In this document: positions 34,022 through 42,622 of the stretch, one piece after another
Layout of the letters: each line of letters starts with the position of its first letter
How positions within the stretch are numbered: the first letter of the stretch is position 1
The notes under the pieces: generated by a model
Told to the model about the DNA's origin: nothing
The model's database searches: none
The model's input: only the letters and a program-made list of their open reading frames with translations
Assembly: GCF_029714325.1 (NCBI RefSeq)
Contig: NZ_CP121666.1
Span: forward strand, 6,665,001 to 6,729,000
Direction: 5' to 3'
DNA: 64,000 nucleotides
Origin: Bradyrhizobium sp. CB1717
GTDB lineage: Bacteria; Pseudomonadota; Alphaproteobacteria; Rhizobiales; Xanthobacteraceae
Position numbers and translations under genes: made by a program

Positions 34022-34849
34022 TCAATGCGCGCCGCAGCGGCAGCGCTCGTAGTCGGCGGGATCGTGGCTGTTGACGATCCTCACGCGGTTGCCGTGGTTC
34101 AGCTTCAGCGCACGCAGCCGCGCCTGGTTGGCGACCCGCTTGTCCCGGTCCATGTCGCCGCAGCGCTGGAAATAGCCGAGCATCAGGGGCACACGCGGCG
34201 ATGCATCGAGCTGGGCGTGATGGAAATAGCTGTCGCCGGCATGCAGCAGCCATGTGTCGCCCGAGCGCACCGCGATGCCGCAATGGCCGAGCGTGTGGCC
34301 GGCGAGCGGGATCATCAGCACGTCCGTTTCGGTGTCGCCGAGCGCGCGCACACCCTTGAAGCCGAACCAGTCCTCGCCGTCGTCGCCATAGAAGGCCCAA
34401 CGCGGTCCATGGCTCCACTGCCCCGTGACGTAGCGCTCTTCGGGCGGTGCCGGCTTGCGCAGCACCGCCATGTCGTATTCGGCGCGATGGACGTGGATCG
34501 CGGCATGGGGAAAGTCGGGCACGCCGCCGGCGTGATCGCGGTCGAGATGGGTCAGCAGCACGTGACGCACGTCCTTGGGTGAATAGCCGAGCGCCTTCAC
34601 CTGCTGCACGGCCGTCTCTGCGGGATCGAGCTTCGGCGCGGTCTGCCGCAGCCATCGCCGGCCCAGCCGGCCGGGCGCTGCGATATCGCCAAGGCCAATG
34701 CCAGTATCGACCAGGGCGAGGCCGTCATTGGTCTCGACCAGCAGGCAATGGCAGACCAGGCGGGCGCGCTGGAACAGGCTGCCGGTGCCGTTCACCAGGC
34801 GGCGGCCGATCGGGCACATCGTGCCGGTGTTGAGATGGTGGATTTTCAT
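34022..34849 (-). CDS. metallo-beta-lactamase-fold hydrolase (lactonase-like)
   Basis: 275 residues from ATG 34849, with a cgaggt site. The metal motif is THLDRDHAGG, with further ligands His in IPLAGHTLGHC, Asp in LLHAGDSYFH and a C-terminal His in NSHDP. The layout and the HLDRDHAGG variant resemble N-acyl-homoserine lactonases (AttM/AiiA type), but lactone specificity is not proven. It is convergent with the AA_synth gene and divergent from a LysR gene. Confidence 0.87.
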   Translation of the reverse strand: MKIHHLNTGTMCPIGRRLVNGTGSLFQRARLVCHCLLVETNDGLALVDTGIGLGDIAAPGRLGRRWLRQTAPKLDPAETAVQQVKALGYSPKDVRHVLLTHLDRDHAGGVPDFPHAAIHVHRAEYDMAVLRKPAPPEERYVTGQWSHGPRWAFYGDDGEDWFGFKGVRALGDTETDVLMIPLAGHTLGHCGIAVRSGDTWLLHAGDSYFHHAQLDASPRVPLMLGYFQRCGDMDRDKRVANQARLRALKLNHGNRVRIVNSHDPADYERCRCGAH

Positions 34850-34906
34850 GGATGACCTCGCCTGTCGTGACAGGAGCGTTCTTGTCATCGCGGCCGCCAT
34901 AGGTAA

Positions 34907-34925
34907 AATATCGAATATTGATATT
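34907..34925. promoter_or_regulatory. candidate LysR binding dyad
   Basis: AATATC (34907-34912) and GATATT (34920-34925) form an inverted repeat with a 7-base AT-rich spacer in the 93-bp gap between the divergent lactonase-like and LysR genes. Position and the T-N11-A character suit a LysR-type site. Confidence 0.5.
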
Positions 34926-34942
34926 ATCTCTAGGATTATCCT

Positions 34943-35761
34943 ATGGACATCCGCGAGCTTCGCTACTTCGCCGCCGTCTACCGCGAGCGCAATCTGACCG
35001 CGGCGGCGCGCGCCTGCTTCGTGTCGCAGCCGTCGATCTCGACCGCGATCACCCATCTGGAGGCCGAGCTCGGCACCACACTGTTCATCCGGCACAAGAA
35101 GGGCGTTGCGCCGACCGCGTCGGCCGAGCAGTTTCACACCGTCGCCCGCCGCATCATCGACGAGGCCGATGCCGCGCGCAGCCTGTTCAGGAAGCCCGCG
35201 ACCAAGACCACGGTGACCTTGGGCCTGATGCGCACGCTCGACGTGCCCCGGACGATCGCGCTCTTGAAGCCGCTGACGGCGCGCAGCGATGTCGCACTTC
35301 GCCTCGTCGGCAGCGACGAGCGCGCCGACGCGCGGATCATCGCCAAGACCATGCTGCGCGACGACGAGCATTTCGTCGCGCTGTGGAGCGAGCGCTATGT
35401 CGCCGCGCTGCCGCCGTCGCATCCGCTGACGCTGAAGGACAAGCTCCGCGCCGCCGATCTCGCCGAGGTGCCCCTGATCGACCGCTGCCATTGCGAGCAG
35501 AGCGCATTCTTCGGCCGCAATGCACAGCGGCGCCAGACCGCGGCGATTGCGCAGTCGGAGGACTGGGCGATGGCGCTGGTCGCCGCCGGCGTCGGCATCG
35601 CCATCGTCCCGGAAGGCGTCGCGAAGAGCAATCCCGATGTCGCGGTGCGCGAGATCGAGGTCAAGGTCAAACGCGAGGTCGGGCTCGCCTATCGCGCATC
35701 GGCGCCGCTGGCAGATGCGCTGAAGGATTTTGTCGGGAAGCTTCAGAAGCAGCGGCGATAG
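34943..35761 (+). CDS. LysR-family transcriptional regulator
   Basis: 272 residues. The N-terminal HTH is clear (ELRYFAAVYRERNLTAAARA, then SQPSISTAITHLEAELG). The effector domain (about 90-265) is somewhat shorter than the usual ~300 total. It is divergent from the MBL hydrolase gene with a dyad between, so that gene is the likely target. Confidence 0.92.
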   Translation: MDIRELRYFAAVYRERNLTAAARACFVSQPSISTAITHLEAELGTTLFIRHKKGVAPTASAEQFHTVARRIIDEADAARSLFRKPATKTTVTLGLMRTLDVPRTIALLKPLTARSDVALRLVGSDERADARIIAKTMLRDDEHFVALWSERYVAALPPSHPLTLKDKLRAADLAEVPLIDRCHCEQSAFFGRNAQRRQTAAIAQSEDWAMALVAAGVGIAIVPEGVAKSNPDVAVREIEVKVKREVGLAYRASAPLADALKDFVGKLQKQRR

Positions 35762-35801
35762 CGAGAGCCGACCGGACAACGGCCCGGCGCGCGCGAACGG
35801 C

Positions 35802-36563
35802 TCAGCCCTTCGAGACGACCGCGCGGCCGTAAGGCGGCTGGCTCATGACCGGCGGATTGGCGGTCTGGGCGGCGAGCTCGCCGATCAGGCGGTCGGCATC
35901 GGCGGCCATGCCGTCGGGCGCCTGGATCACCAGACGCTCCAGCGCCCAGCGGTAGGAGGAGACGCGCTGCTCCAGGCATTGCTGCACCCACTGCACGATC
36001 AGCGAGTTCTCCTGCATGCGCGCGACCGCATCGTCCCTCTCTCGTGGCGAGAGCGCGGAGACGCGCGCCATGGTGGCATCGCGCTTCCTGTCGAGATCGA
36101 TGACGCGGATCGCGCTGGCGAAGAACGGCTCGAAACGGGTGATGTCGTTGCGGACGTCCTCGATCAGCTGCGCATAGCGCGAGGAGTGCGAGCGGTGCGG
36201 CTCGTCGATCAACGTTCGGCCGTACATGGTGCGGTCGAACACGATCTTCTGCCGCCACGGTGAGGGCAGCGGCTTGTAGTCGCCGAACACGCTCTTCCAG
36301 GCCGGGCGCGACAGCGGCGGCTCGATCATGGGATAGGCGAGGTCGCGAAGCTGGCGTTCCTCGTCGGTGAGCTGGAATTGCGAGGGCCCCAGGCCGACGC
36401 TGCCGGTAGCCTCGGCGCCCAGCCAGCGATGCATGTCGTCGCTGCGCATGTCGGCGCGGGTGCGGCCGAAATCGCCGCCGCTGCAGGCGCCCAACGTCGC
36501 GCCGAGCAGCGCGAGCAGGACGGCCGATACGAAAGGCCGGATATGGCGGATGGGGTCCGGCAT
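35802..36563 (-). CDS. predicted lipoprotein of unknown function
   Basis: 253 residues. The signal sequence VSAVLLALLGATLGACSGG contains a lipobox (LGAC), so the Cys near residue 27 should be lipidated. The rest is charged and largely helical (DRKRDATMARVSALSPRERD; MQENSLIVQWVQQCLEQRV), with two conserved-looking Cys/Trp segments. No family is recognised. It follows the 62-residue gene by 16 bp on the same strand. Confidence 0.78.
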   Translation of the reverse strand: MPDPIRHIRPFVSAVLLALLGATLGACSGGDFGRTRADMRSDDMHRWLGAEATGSVGLGPSQFQLTDEERQLRDLAYPMIEPPLSRPAWKSVFGDYKPLPSPWRQKIVFDRTMYGRTLIDEPHRSHSSRYAQLIEDVRNDITRFEPFFASAIRVIDLDRKRDATMARVSALSPRERDDAVARMQENSLIVQWVQQCLEQRVSSYRWALERLVIQAPDGMAADADRLIGELAAQTANPPVMSQPPYGRAVVSKG

Positions 36564-36579
36564 TGCAAAAGCCTGACCG

Positions 36580-36768
36580 TCAGCGACGGCGACGACGGCG
36601 CCCCGGCGCTGTGCCCTGCTCCGGCCCGCGATCGCCGCTGGTTTCGTCGCTCTCGCGCTCGATGCGGATCACCGGGAGAATCAGAATCGTTCCCATGTCC
36701 GCGTGCGGTGTGACGTCCCCCGACGAGCCTACCCGGCGACCGGCCGGAAATTCGATGATGGTCCCCAT
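36580..36768 (-). CDS. small conserved-looking protein, function unknown
   Basis: 62 residues. The ATG at 36768 has a gagagag site at the right distance. The sequence opens MGTIIEFPAGRRVGSS and contains an almost repeated unit (MGTIIEFPAG / MGTILILPVI), and it ends in a run of six arginines. It ends 16 bp before the lipoprotein gene, suggesting co-transcription. No domain is recognised. Confidence 0.55.
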   Translation of the reverse strand: MGTIIEFPAGRRVGSSGDVTPHADMGTILILPVIRIERESDETSGDRGPEQGTAPGRRRRRR

Positions 36769-36839
36769 GTCAGCTCTCTCAATTGCCGCGCGATCAAATA
36801 CGCCCCTGCAACATGGCAGTCATTAAGATCAGCTCATGG

Positions 36840-36854
36840 TTAACGGGGTGTAAA
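36840..36854. promoter_or_regulatory. CtrA-like box, imperfect
   Basis: TTAA-CGGGGTG-TAAA, one base from the TTAA-N7-TTAA consensus, in the gap between the divergent 62-residue gene and the DUF2336 gene. Confidence 0.35.
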
Positions 36855-36952
36855 CATGCCCTTTGGACCGTAACTGCACGGGCGGGCCGCGCCGTCCCGT
36901 TGCGGCACGAGAAGGCCTCAAATTTAAGGGCCGGCTTCACGCCTCGTTTTCC

Positions 36953-36967
36953 TTAACGAGCCTTTAA
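36953..36967. promoter_or_regulatory. CtrA-type box TTAA-N7-TTAA
   Basis: TTAA (36953-36956), seven bases, TTAA (36964-36967): an exact match to the core consensus bound by CtrA in alphaproteobacteria. It ends 54 bp before the DUF2336 start and overlaps a CCTTTAAAGG palindrome. Confidence 0.5.
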
Positions 36968-37021
36968 AGGAACCTGCGCTAGGCTCGCCCCAAGTATCTT
37001 CTCCGAGTTGCGTACGCCTCC

Positions 37022-37999
37022 ATGACCAAGTCGCTGTTTCCCGGATTCGACGGGCTGATGAGCCTCTCCCGTCGCGAAGGCGTCGATGTTCGGCCGACGC
37101 TGCTGCGCGTGCTGACCGACCTCTACGTCCAGACGCGCGTTCACAGCGATGACGAGCAGCGCCAGTTCATCGAGCTTGCGACGCGGCTGATCGACCAGGT
37201 CGACGACGCGACCCGCGCGGCTATCAAGGCCAAGCTCGCGGTCTATCCGCAGACGCCGGTCCCGGTCCTGCAGAAGCTCGGGCTGGTCGCCGCCCAGGAA
37301 GGTCGCAGGATTCCGCTGGCGCGCGAAATCCCCGCGCCCGTGCCGGCCCCCGCCGCGGTGCGCGCCCCGACCGAGGCCGAGCAGCGCATGGCCGCGAACA
37401 TGGCGATGCAGCCGAAGGACGCCGCCGAGATCCACGACATGTTCTTCCGCGCCTCCGCCTCCGAACGCGCGCTGATCCTGCACAATCTGGCGCAGACGCC
37501 GCTGAAGGCCGCGCCGCGGATTCCGACCGTGCGCGCCAAGCGCGCGTTCCAGATCCTGGAGATGGCGGCGATCGCGGGCGACGTCGAGAGCTTCACCCTG
37601 GAGCTCGGCGACAGCCTGATCCTGCCCTCGCGGGTCGCCGCGCAGATCGTCGACGATGCCGGCGGCGAAGCGCTCGCGGTCGCCGCGCGCGCGCTCGACA
37701 TGCCGAGCCCGAACTTCCAGCGCATCCTGCTGTTCTTCAAGCCGGAGATCGGCAATTCCGTGAACGAGGTGTACCGGCTGTCGCGGCTCTACGACCGCCT
37801 CGACGACCGCTCGGCGCTGGTGATGCTGGCGGCCTGGCGCGGCTCGACGCTCGCGGTCACGCGGGCAAAATACCAGTCATCGCTGCACGACGGCGAACGC
37901 CAGCGCGCCCGTGCCGGCGCAAGCCAGACGCGGCCGGGCGTGCAGCCGGGATCCGCGCCCGCGGTGCGGGCGGGCACCGGCGGCTCGTCGGAGCGCTGA
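37022..37999 (+). CDS. DUF2336 domain protein
   Basis: 325 residues, all-helical. An armadillo/HEAT-like DUF2336 pattern recurs (ELATRLIDQVDDATRAAIKA; AGDVESFTLELGDSLILPSR), as in alphaproteobacterial DUF2336 proteins linked to the cell-cycle. There is an Ala/Pro linker at about 95-115 and a Gly/Arg-rich tail. ATG 37022 lacks a strong ribosome site. An exact CtrA-type box upstream supports cell-cycle control; the molecular function is unknown. Confidence 0.85.
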   Translation: MTKSLFPGFDGLMSLSRREGVDVRPTLLRVLTDLYVQTRVHSDDEQRQFIELATRLIDQVDDATRAAIKAKLAVYPQTPVPVLQKLGLVAAQEGRRIPLAREIPAPVPAPAAVRAPTEAEQRMAANMAMQPKDAAEIHDMFFRASASERALILHNLAQTPLKAAPRIPTVRAKRAFQILEMAAIAGDVESFTLELGDSLILPSRVAAQIVDDAGGEALAVAARALDMPSPNFQRILLFFKPEIGNSVNEVYRLSRLYDRLDDRSALVMLAAWRGSTLAVTRAKYQSSLHDGERQRARAGASQTRPGVQPGSAPAVRAGTGGSSER

Positions 38000-38062
38000 A
38001 TTTCCCGCGCTTGCCCTTTGGAGAGTGACGCAGCGTGTTGGGCACGCAGCCCGCACCGAACT

Positions 38063-38142
38063 CGTCATTGCGAGCGCAGCGAAGCAATCCAGAGTCCCTC
38101 CGCGGAAAGATTCTGGATTGCTTCGCTGCGCTCGCAATGACG
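38063..38142. repeat. dispersed palindromic repeat family A, copy 1
   Basis: Perfect 31-bp arms (38063-38093 and 38112-38142) beginning CGTCATTGCGAGCGCAGCG, with an 18-base loop. Related copies lie at 47094-47180 and 53000-53079. It is intergenic and lacks any coding sequence, consistent with a REP/MITE-like unit. Confidence 0.9.
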
Positions 38143-38149
38143 GTTGGCG

Positions 38150-38494
38150 CTACGCCTTCGCCAATTCCAGAAAGTGCCGCCCGCCGCGGTCCTCCGTCTC
38201 GACGATCCAGGCATCCGGATCGAAGCGGAGCTCCTTGGTCAGGCGCTCCTCAATCGTGTGCTCCGGCTGCGGCTGCGGCGCAACCGGCACGAAGAAGCGG
38301 TCGACCGGACGTCCGTCGTCGTAAGAGGTCTGCGGCGCCGGCACGTATAGCATCGCATGGCCGTCGAGCAGCGACACCTTCACGAACACCGCGCCCGCCT
38401 CCTCGGCGCCGCGACGGCGCACCGCGCCGAACACGCCCTCGGTCTGGCAGCGGCGCAAATAGGCCGCGACCCATATGTTGGATTTCAAACGCAT
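38150..38494 (-). CDS. DUF1491 family protein
   Basis: 114 residues. The start MRLKSNIWVAAYLRRCQTEG and the end DPDAWIVETEDRGGRHFLEL match DUF1491, a small uncharacterised family of alphaproteobacteria. Its stop lies just 8 bp from repeat family A. It is downstream of the peptidoglycan-binding gene on the same strand after a 58-bp gap. Confidence 0.82.
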   Translation of the reverse strand: MRLKSNIWVAAYLRRCQTEGVFGAVRRRGAEEAGAVFVKVSLLDGHAMLYVPAPQTSYDDGRPVDRFFVPVAPQPQPEHTIEERLTKELRFDPDAWIVETEDRGGRHFLELAKA

Positions 38495-38552
38495 GGAAAG
38501 GACGATAGGCCAGTGCCGCGATCAGCACCAGCCTTGCGCGCAAGCCTGACGA

Positions 38553-39269
38553 TCATTCGACGGGATGGCCGATCGCGGCGGCGAGCTCGCGCAGCAGGCG
38601 GTCGGAGACCTGGCCGGTGACGGGCATCTTGTGCTCGCGCTCGAATTTCTGGATCGCGGACTGGGTTTCGCCACCCATCGTGCCCGTGATCTTCAGATTG
38701 CCATAGCCGTATTCGGAGAGCGCGCGCTGCACGCCGGCGATGCGCCGCGCGGCCGGGCTCTGCTGCGGGATCGGCGCCGGCGGACGGATCGCGGACGGCG
38801 GCGAGGTCGTCGCCTTGACCAGATTGGTCATGGGATCGTTGCCCGCGCGCGGTGTCGATGCGGTCGCCTCGACCGGTTTCTCCACCGGCTTCTCGGCGGC
38901 GCGCTCGGCCGGCTTGGGCTCGACGCGAAACTCGGTGGCCTTGGGTTCGAGCGGCGAGGTATCGGCGCCGACCGGGCGCGGACGCGGCATGGGATTGGAC
39001 AGCGGCACCGAGGACGGCGCGGGAAGATTGATCACGGTGCCGAACATCGGCGCAGGATGCCGGCCGGTCTGCAGGAACAGCGCATTGGCGACGATCGCAC
39101 CGATCGCGGCAACGGCAACGAGGCCGGCCAGCGTGTCCTTCGGGCTGTGCAACAGCACGCGCATCACGAGGTTGCGCTCGGTCTCGACATCGATGACCGC
39201 AGCCTTAGCCCCGCCCTTGGCACCACGGCGGCGCGGAGCAGCTTCGTCCTTGGCAGACTTCTTAGGCAC
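38553..39269 (-). CDS. membrane-anchored peptidoglycan-binding domain protein
   Basis: 238 residues. A basic cytoplasmic lead (about 1-40) is followed by one membrane helix (LAGLVAVAAIGAIVANALFL), a Pro/Glu-rich periplasmic linker, and a C-terminal PG_binding_1 domain: VQRALSEYGYGNLKITGTMG, then AIQKFEREHKMPVTG. It probably anchors a protein at the cell wall. Its start overlaps the histidine-kinase stop by 8 bp, suggesting translational coupling. Confidence 0.88.
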   Translation of the reverse strand: MPKKSAKDEAAPRRRGAKGGAKAAVIDVETERNLVMRVLLHSPKDTLAGLVAVAAIGAIVANALFLQTGRHPAPMFGTVINLPAPSSVPLSNPMPRPRPVGADTSPLEPKATEFRVEPKPAERAAEKPVEKPVEATASTPRAGNDPMTNLVKATTSPPSAIRPPAPIPQQSPAARRIAGVQRALSEYGYGNLKITGTMGGETQSAIQKFEREHKMPVTGQVSDRLLRELAAAIGHPVE

Positions 39270-41139
39270 TTTTCTTCACCGGAGCGGGTTGGTCGTGACG
39301 TTGATCGTTGAGTTCTTCGTGAAGTTCTTTGTGAAGTTCTTTGTGAAATTCCTGGCGCGGCACCGGCGTCAAGGTCGTGACCTTGCTCTCGACCGGCTTG
39401 GCTTGCGGCGGCGTATAGACGAGCGGCAGCTTGACGGTGACGGCGGTGCCCTCACCTAACCGGCTTTGTACCGTCAATTCGCCGAGATGCAATGCCACGA
39501 GACTCTTGACGATGGACAATCCAAGTCCCGTGCCTTCGTGTCGGCGCTGATAGGTCTTGCCGGCCTGGAAGAACGGCGCGCCGATGCGCTTGAGATCGTC
39601 GGGCGCGATGCCGACGCCGGTGTCGCTGATGCGCAGCGTGAGCTGCGATCCGGTCACCGCTGCTGATACGGAGACCTGACCGCCGCGTTCGGTGAACTTG
39701 ACGGCGTTGGCGACGAGGTTGAGCACGATCTGCTTGAAGGCCCTGGGATCGCCGGTCATGACCGGCAGGTCCTGCGGCGCGTCGGTGACGAGGTCGACGC
39801 CGTTTTCCCGTGCCTTCAGCGCCAGCAGATTGCAGCAATGCAGCAGCGAGGCGCGCGGCGCGAACGGCTCCGACGCGATCTCGAAATTGCCCGATTCCAT
39901 CTTGGACATGTCGAGGATGCCGTTGACGACCGACAGAAGATGCTGGCCGGAATCGTTGATGAGCTGGGCATATTCCTTGCGTTGGGCCGCACCCAGCATC
40001 AGGGTCTGCTCCTGCGCGATCATCTCCGAGAAACCGATGATCGCATTGAGCGGCGTGCGCAGCTCATGGCTCATGGTGGCGAGGAAGCGCGTCTTGGCGG
40101 CATCGGCGGCCTCCGCCGCGCTGCGGGCCTGATCGAGCGCCTGCTCGGAATGCTTGCGATCGGTGACGTCGCGCATCACGGCGACGACCTCGGGCTCGCG
40201 CGCGGGATCGCGGTCCCGATCCTGCTCGAGCGGCCGGCAGCGCATCTCGACCCAGATGAAATCGACCTGGCCGCGCTCCGAGCCGGCAGGCTCGCGCCGC
40301 AGCCGGAACTCGACGCTGCGCACGTCGCCGCGCGCGGCATCCGACAGCGCGGTGAGATAGGCCGGACGGTCGGCGACATGGACGCGGTCGAACAGGCCGT
40401 GGCCGTGCAACTGCGTCACTGATAAGCCGAGCATGGCCTCGGCGGCCGGCGAGATGAACTGCACCGCGCCGTTGCGCTGATGCCGGGAGATGACGTCGCT
40501 CATGTTGCGCGCGAGCAGGCGATAACGCTCCTCCTCGCGCGACAACAGCGCGACGCTGGTGCGCGCCAGCGATTCAGCGCCGAAGGCAAGGCCCGCAGCA
40601 TAGAGAGTGGCCGAGGCGACGCCGAACGCCATCAGCACGCCGCGCTGCGCGGCGCTCGGCTCCTCCACCGGCAGCCAGCCGAGCTGGCTGACCAGGATCA
40701 GCATTCCGGCGCAGGACAGCGCGAGCAGCGAGGCGAAGGCCGCGACGCGGCGCGAGGCCGACAGCGCAGCTTCGAGGGGAACCACCACCAGCCAGACCGC
40801 GGCAAACGATTCAATGCCGCCGGTGGTGACCGCGACCGCCATGATCAGGCCGGAGAGCGCCAGCGACGACAGCACGTGCGCGCCCTCGTAGCGGCCGGTC
40901 CGCGACAGGAACCAGGACAGCATGATGGGCGCGATCAGCCAGGCAAAGGCCGCGACCTCGACCGCGCTCGGCGCGCCACGCATGGCGAGATAGACGGGGA
41001 ATGCGGCAAACGCTGCCAGGCTGCCCAGCAGCCGCGGCGCCATGAAGGCACGATGGCGCGCTCGCGTCAGCGCATCGTAACGCGCGGAGGGATGCAGCAG
41101 CGCATCGAGACAATCGCGGATGATACTCAAAACTGTCAC
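39262..41139 (-). CDS. PAS-containing sensor histidine kinase, DivJ/PleC-like
   Basis: About 625 residues. The N-terminus has five or six hydrophobic helices (LLGSLAAFAAFPVYLAM, IAPIMLSWFL, LSSLALSGLIMAVAV). A PAS domain (about 200-320) follows, then HisKA with His in FLATMSHELRTPLNAIIGFS near 357, and HATPase with NLVANAVKFTE, SDTGVGI and GTGLGLSI. The HisKA sequence resembles the DivJ/PleC/PdhS group that feeds the CtrA pathway. The start is uncertain: GTG 41139 is used, TTG 41160 is possible. The C-terminus carries a short EFHKELHKELHEEL repeat. Confidence 0.88.
   Translation of the reverse strand: MTVLSIIRDCLDALLHPSARYDALTRARHRAFMAPRLLGSLAAFAAFPVYLAMRGAPSAVEVAAFAWLIAPIMLSWFLSRTGRYEGAHVLSSLALSGLIMAVAVTTGGIESFAAVWLVVVPLEAALSASRRVAAFASLLALSCAGMLILVSQLGWLPVEEPSAAQRGVLMAFGVASATLYAAGLAFGAESLARTSVALLSREEERYRLLARNMSDVISRHQRNGAVQFISPAAEAMLGLSVTQLHGHGLFDRVHVADRPAYLTALSDAARGDVRSVEFRLRREPAGSERGQVDFIWVEMRCRPLEQDRDRDPAREPEVVAVMRDVTDRKHSEQALDQARSAAEAADAAKTRFLATMSHELRTPLNAIIGFSEMIAQEQTLMLGAAQRKEYAQLINDSGQHLLSVVNGILDMSKMESGNFEIASEPFAPRASLLHCCNLLALKARENGVDLVTDAPQDLPVMTGDPRAFKQIVLNLVANAVKFTERGGQVSVSAAVTGSQLTLRISDTGVGIAPDDLKRIGAPFFQAGKTYQRRHEGTGLGLSIVKSLVALHLGELTVQSRLGEGTAVTVKLPLVYTPPQAKPVESKVTTLTPVPRQEFHKELHKELHEELNDQRHDQPAPVKKSA
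39311..39346. repeat. 12-bp tandem repeat in the kinase 3' end
   Basis: Three consecutive near-identical 12-mers (agttcttTgtga type) encode the repeated KELH units at the C-terminus of the histidine kinase. Such repeats can expand or contract by slippage. Confidence 0.7.
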
Positions 41140-41551
41140 GGGTCTCGCGCTTCGGCTCAATCGTCTTTAGAAGACGCGCCGGAACGCCTCCTTATCGTTG
41201 AGCCAACCTGTCAGAGCGACCTTAAACGAGTGCTAAGGCGGCAACGCGCGCAGCCGGACACCGTGTCATCGCGGGGCTTTTTAGACGATTTGACGACGTC
41301 TTCGGTGAGGATGGTGAACACAGGGTTTCACCGTCCGCCGCATGGTTTCGAATTGGTGGATACGCGGCCCCGGAAGGGCACGGACCGCAGCATCAATGGA
41401 AAATTTACGAGACCGGGGCCTTGCGAAGATTTTCGCGTCAATTTTCCACGAATTAAGCTCAAGGCAATCACTTGCGATTTATCGAGAGTTGCTAGGTCCG
41501 ACGCGCTCTGCGGACATCGCCGCGGCGGGATCTAACGTACAGGTCGACAAG
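41140..41551. other. 412-bp divergent promoter gap
   Basis: The gap separates the histidine kinase from the DUF5330 gene. TTAA-ACGAGTG-CTAA at 41222-41236 is a near match to a CtrA box and also a CCTTA/TAAGG inverted repeat. The right part, about 41397-41470, is AT-richer (gaaaatttacgag, cgtcaattttccacgaatta). No gene is supported. Confidence 0.45.
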
Positions 41552-41995
41552 ATGCGCTTTCTGCTCCGCATCACATTCTGGCTCGGGTTGGTGCTGGTGC
41601 TCCTGCCACGGGACAAGACGCCCGATTCGGAGAAGCTGCCGCAGATCGGCGCCGCCGATGCGGTGCAGGCTGCGACCGCGGCCGTCTCCGACATGACCCA
41701 GTTCTGCAAGCGCCAGCCGGCGGCCTGCGAGGTCGGTGGCCAGGCCGCGACCATCATCGGCCAGCGCGCGCAGGACGGCGCGAAGAAGATCTACCAGATC
41801 ATCAACGACAAGAAAGAGCAGATCACCAACGACAAGAACGACGGCTCCAAGAACGACCATAAGAAGGCCCCCGACCATACCGGCTCGATCGCAATGGCCG
41901 GCGAAGGCGACGCGGCCGCAAGCGAGGCGCCGCGCGACACCCTGACCCAGGACGACCTTGCGCTGGAATGGCGCGGCCCTCAGGCAGCGAATTAG
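41552..41995 (+). CDS. DUF5330 family membrane-anchored protein
   Basis: 147 residues from ATG 41552. One N-terminal helix (FLLRITFWLGLVLVLLP), then a DUF5330 motif with DMTQFCKRQPAACEVGGQAA (two cysteines that could pair), then a charged Lys/Asp-rich stretch. It is a small alphaproteobacterial protein of unknown function; the anchor points to the envelope. The long upstream open frame has no ribosome site. Confidence 0.8.
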   Translation: MRFLLRITFWLGLVLVLLPRDKTPDSEKLPQIGAADAVQAATAAVSDMTQFCKRQPAACEVGGQAATIIGQRAQDGAKKIYQIINDKKEQITNDKNDGSKNDHKKAPDHTGSIAMAGEGDAAASEAPRDTLTQDDLALEWRGPQAAN

Positions 41996-42063
41996 GGCCC
42001 AAACCCTATCGATTTCACGGCTTCGCGTCCCTATATTGGCCTTAACGGGAACTGTGGGCCAAT

Positions 42064-42492
42064 ATGACGACGATCGACGAAATCAGGGACAATTTCGAGA
42101 TTCTGGACGAGTGGGACGACCGCTACCGGTACGTCATCGAGCTCGGCCGCACCCTGGAACCGCTGCCGGAGGCCGAGCACTCCGCCGAGAACAAGGTGAA
42201 TGGCTGCGTCAGCCAGGTCTGGCTGCAGAAGCTGGTCGACCGCAATGGTGGCGCGCCGATCCTGAAATATCGCGGCGACAGCGACGCCCATATCGTGCGC
42301 GGGCTGGTCGCGATCGTGCTCGCGCTCTATTCCGGCCGCACGCCGCAGGAAATCCTCGCGACCGACGCGATCGCCGTGTTCAACGAGTTCGGCTTCCGCG
42401 ATCATCTGACGCCGCAGCGCTCCAACGGCCTGCGCTCGATGGTCGAGCGCATCAAAACGGATGCGAAAGAGGCGCTCGCGGAAGCGTCCTAG
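42064..42492 (+). CDS. sufE: SufE-family sulfur acceptor
   Basis: 142 residues. The persulfide-accepting Cys is in NKVNGCVSQVWLQ; the family lead EIRDNFEILDEWDDRYRYVI is intact. SufE takes sulfur from the cysteine desulfurase SufS and passes it to the SufBCD scaffold in the cytosol. It stands apart from any suf operon here, which is common in rhizobia. It is followed by repeat B. Confidence 0.92.
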   Translation: MTTIDEIRDNFEILDEWDDRYRYVIELGRTLEPLPEAEHSAENKVNGCVSQVWLQKLVDRNGGAPILKYRGDSDAHIVRGLVAIVLALYSGRTPQEILATDAIAVFNEFGFRDHLTPQRSNGLRSMVERIKTDAKEALAEAS

Positions 42493-42514
42493 ACCCTCAC
42501 CACACAACAGGTGC

Positions 42515-42607
42515 CGTAGGGTGGGCAAAGCGGAAGCGTGCCCACCATTCGCGTGTGATTGGTGAGAATTCGTGGGCACGGCGCTGCTCGCCTTTGCCCA
42601 CCCTACG
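42515..42607. repeat. dispersed palindromic repeat family B, copy 1
   Basis: cgtagggtgggcaaagcg at the left and its inverse ctttgcccaccctacg at the right enclose a middle with gcgtgcccacc / gtgggcacggc. A second copy is at 47192-47282. It sits between the convergent sufE and mucR genes. Confidence 0.85.
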
Positions 42608-42622
42608 AGATCTCGAGCTGGA

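Noticed and set aside
38063..38142. Possible transposon end from the perfect inverted repeat
   Set aside because: No transposase nearby and the arms are separated by only 18 bases, so it is a hairpin repeat rather than an IS.
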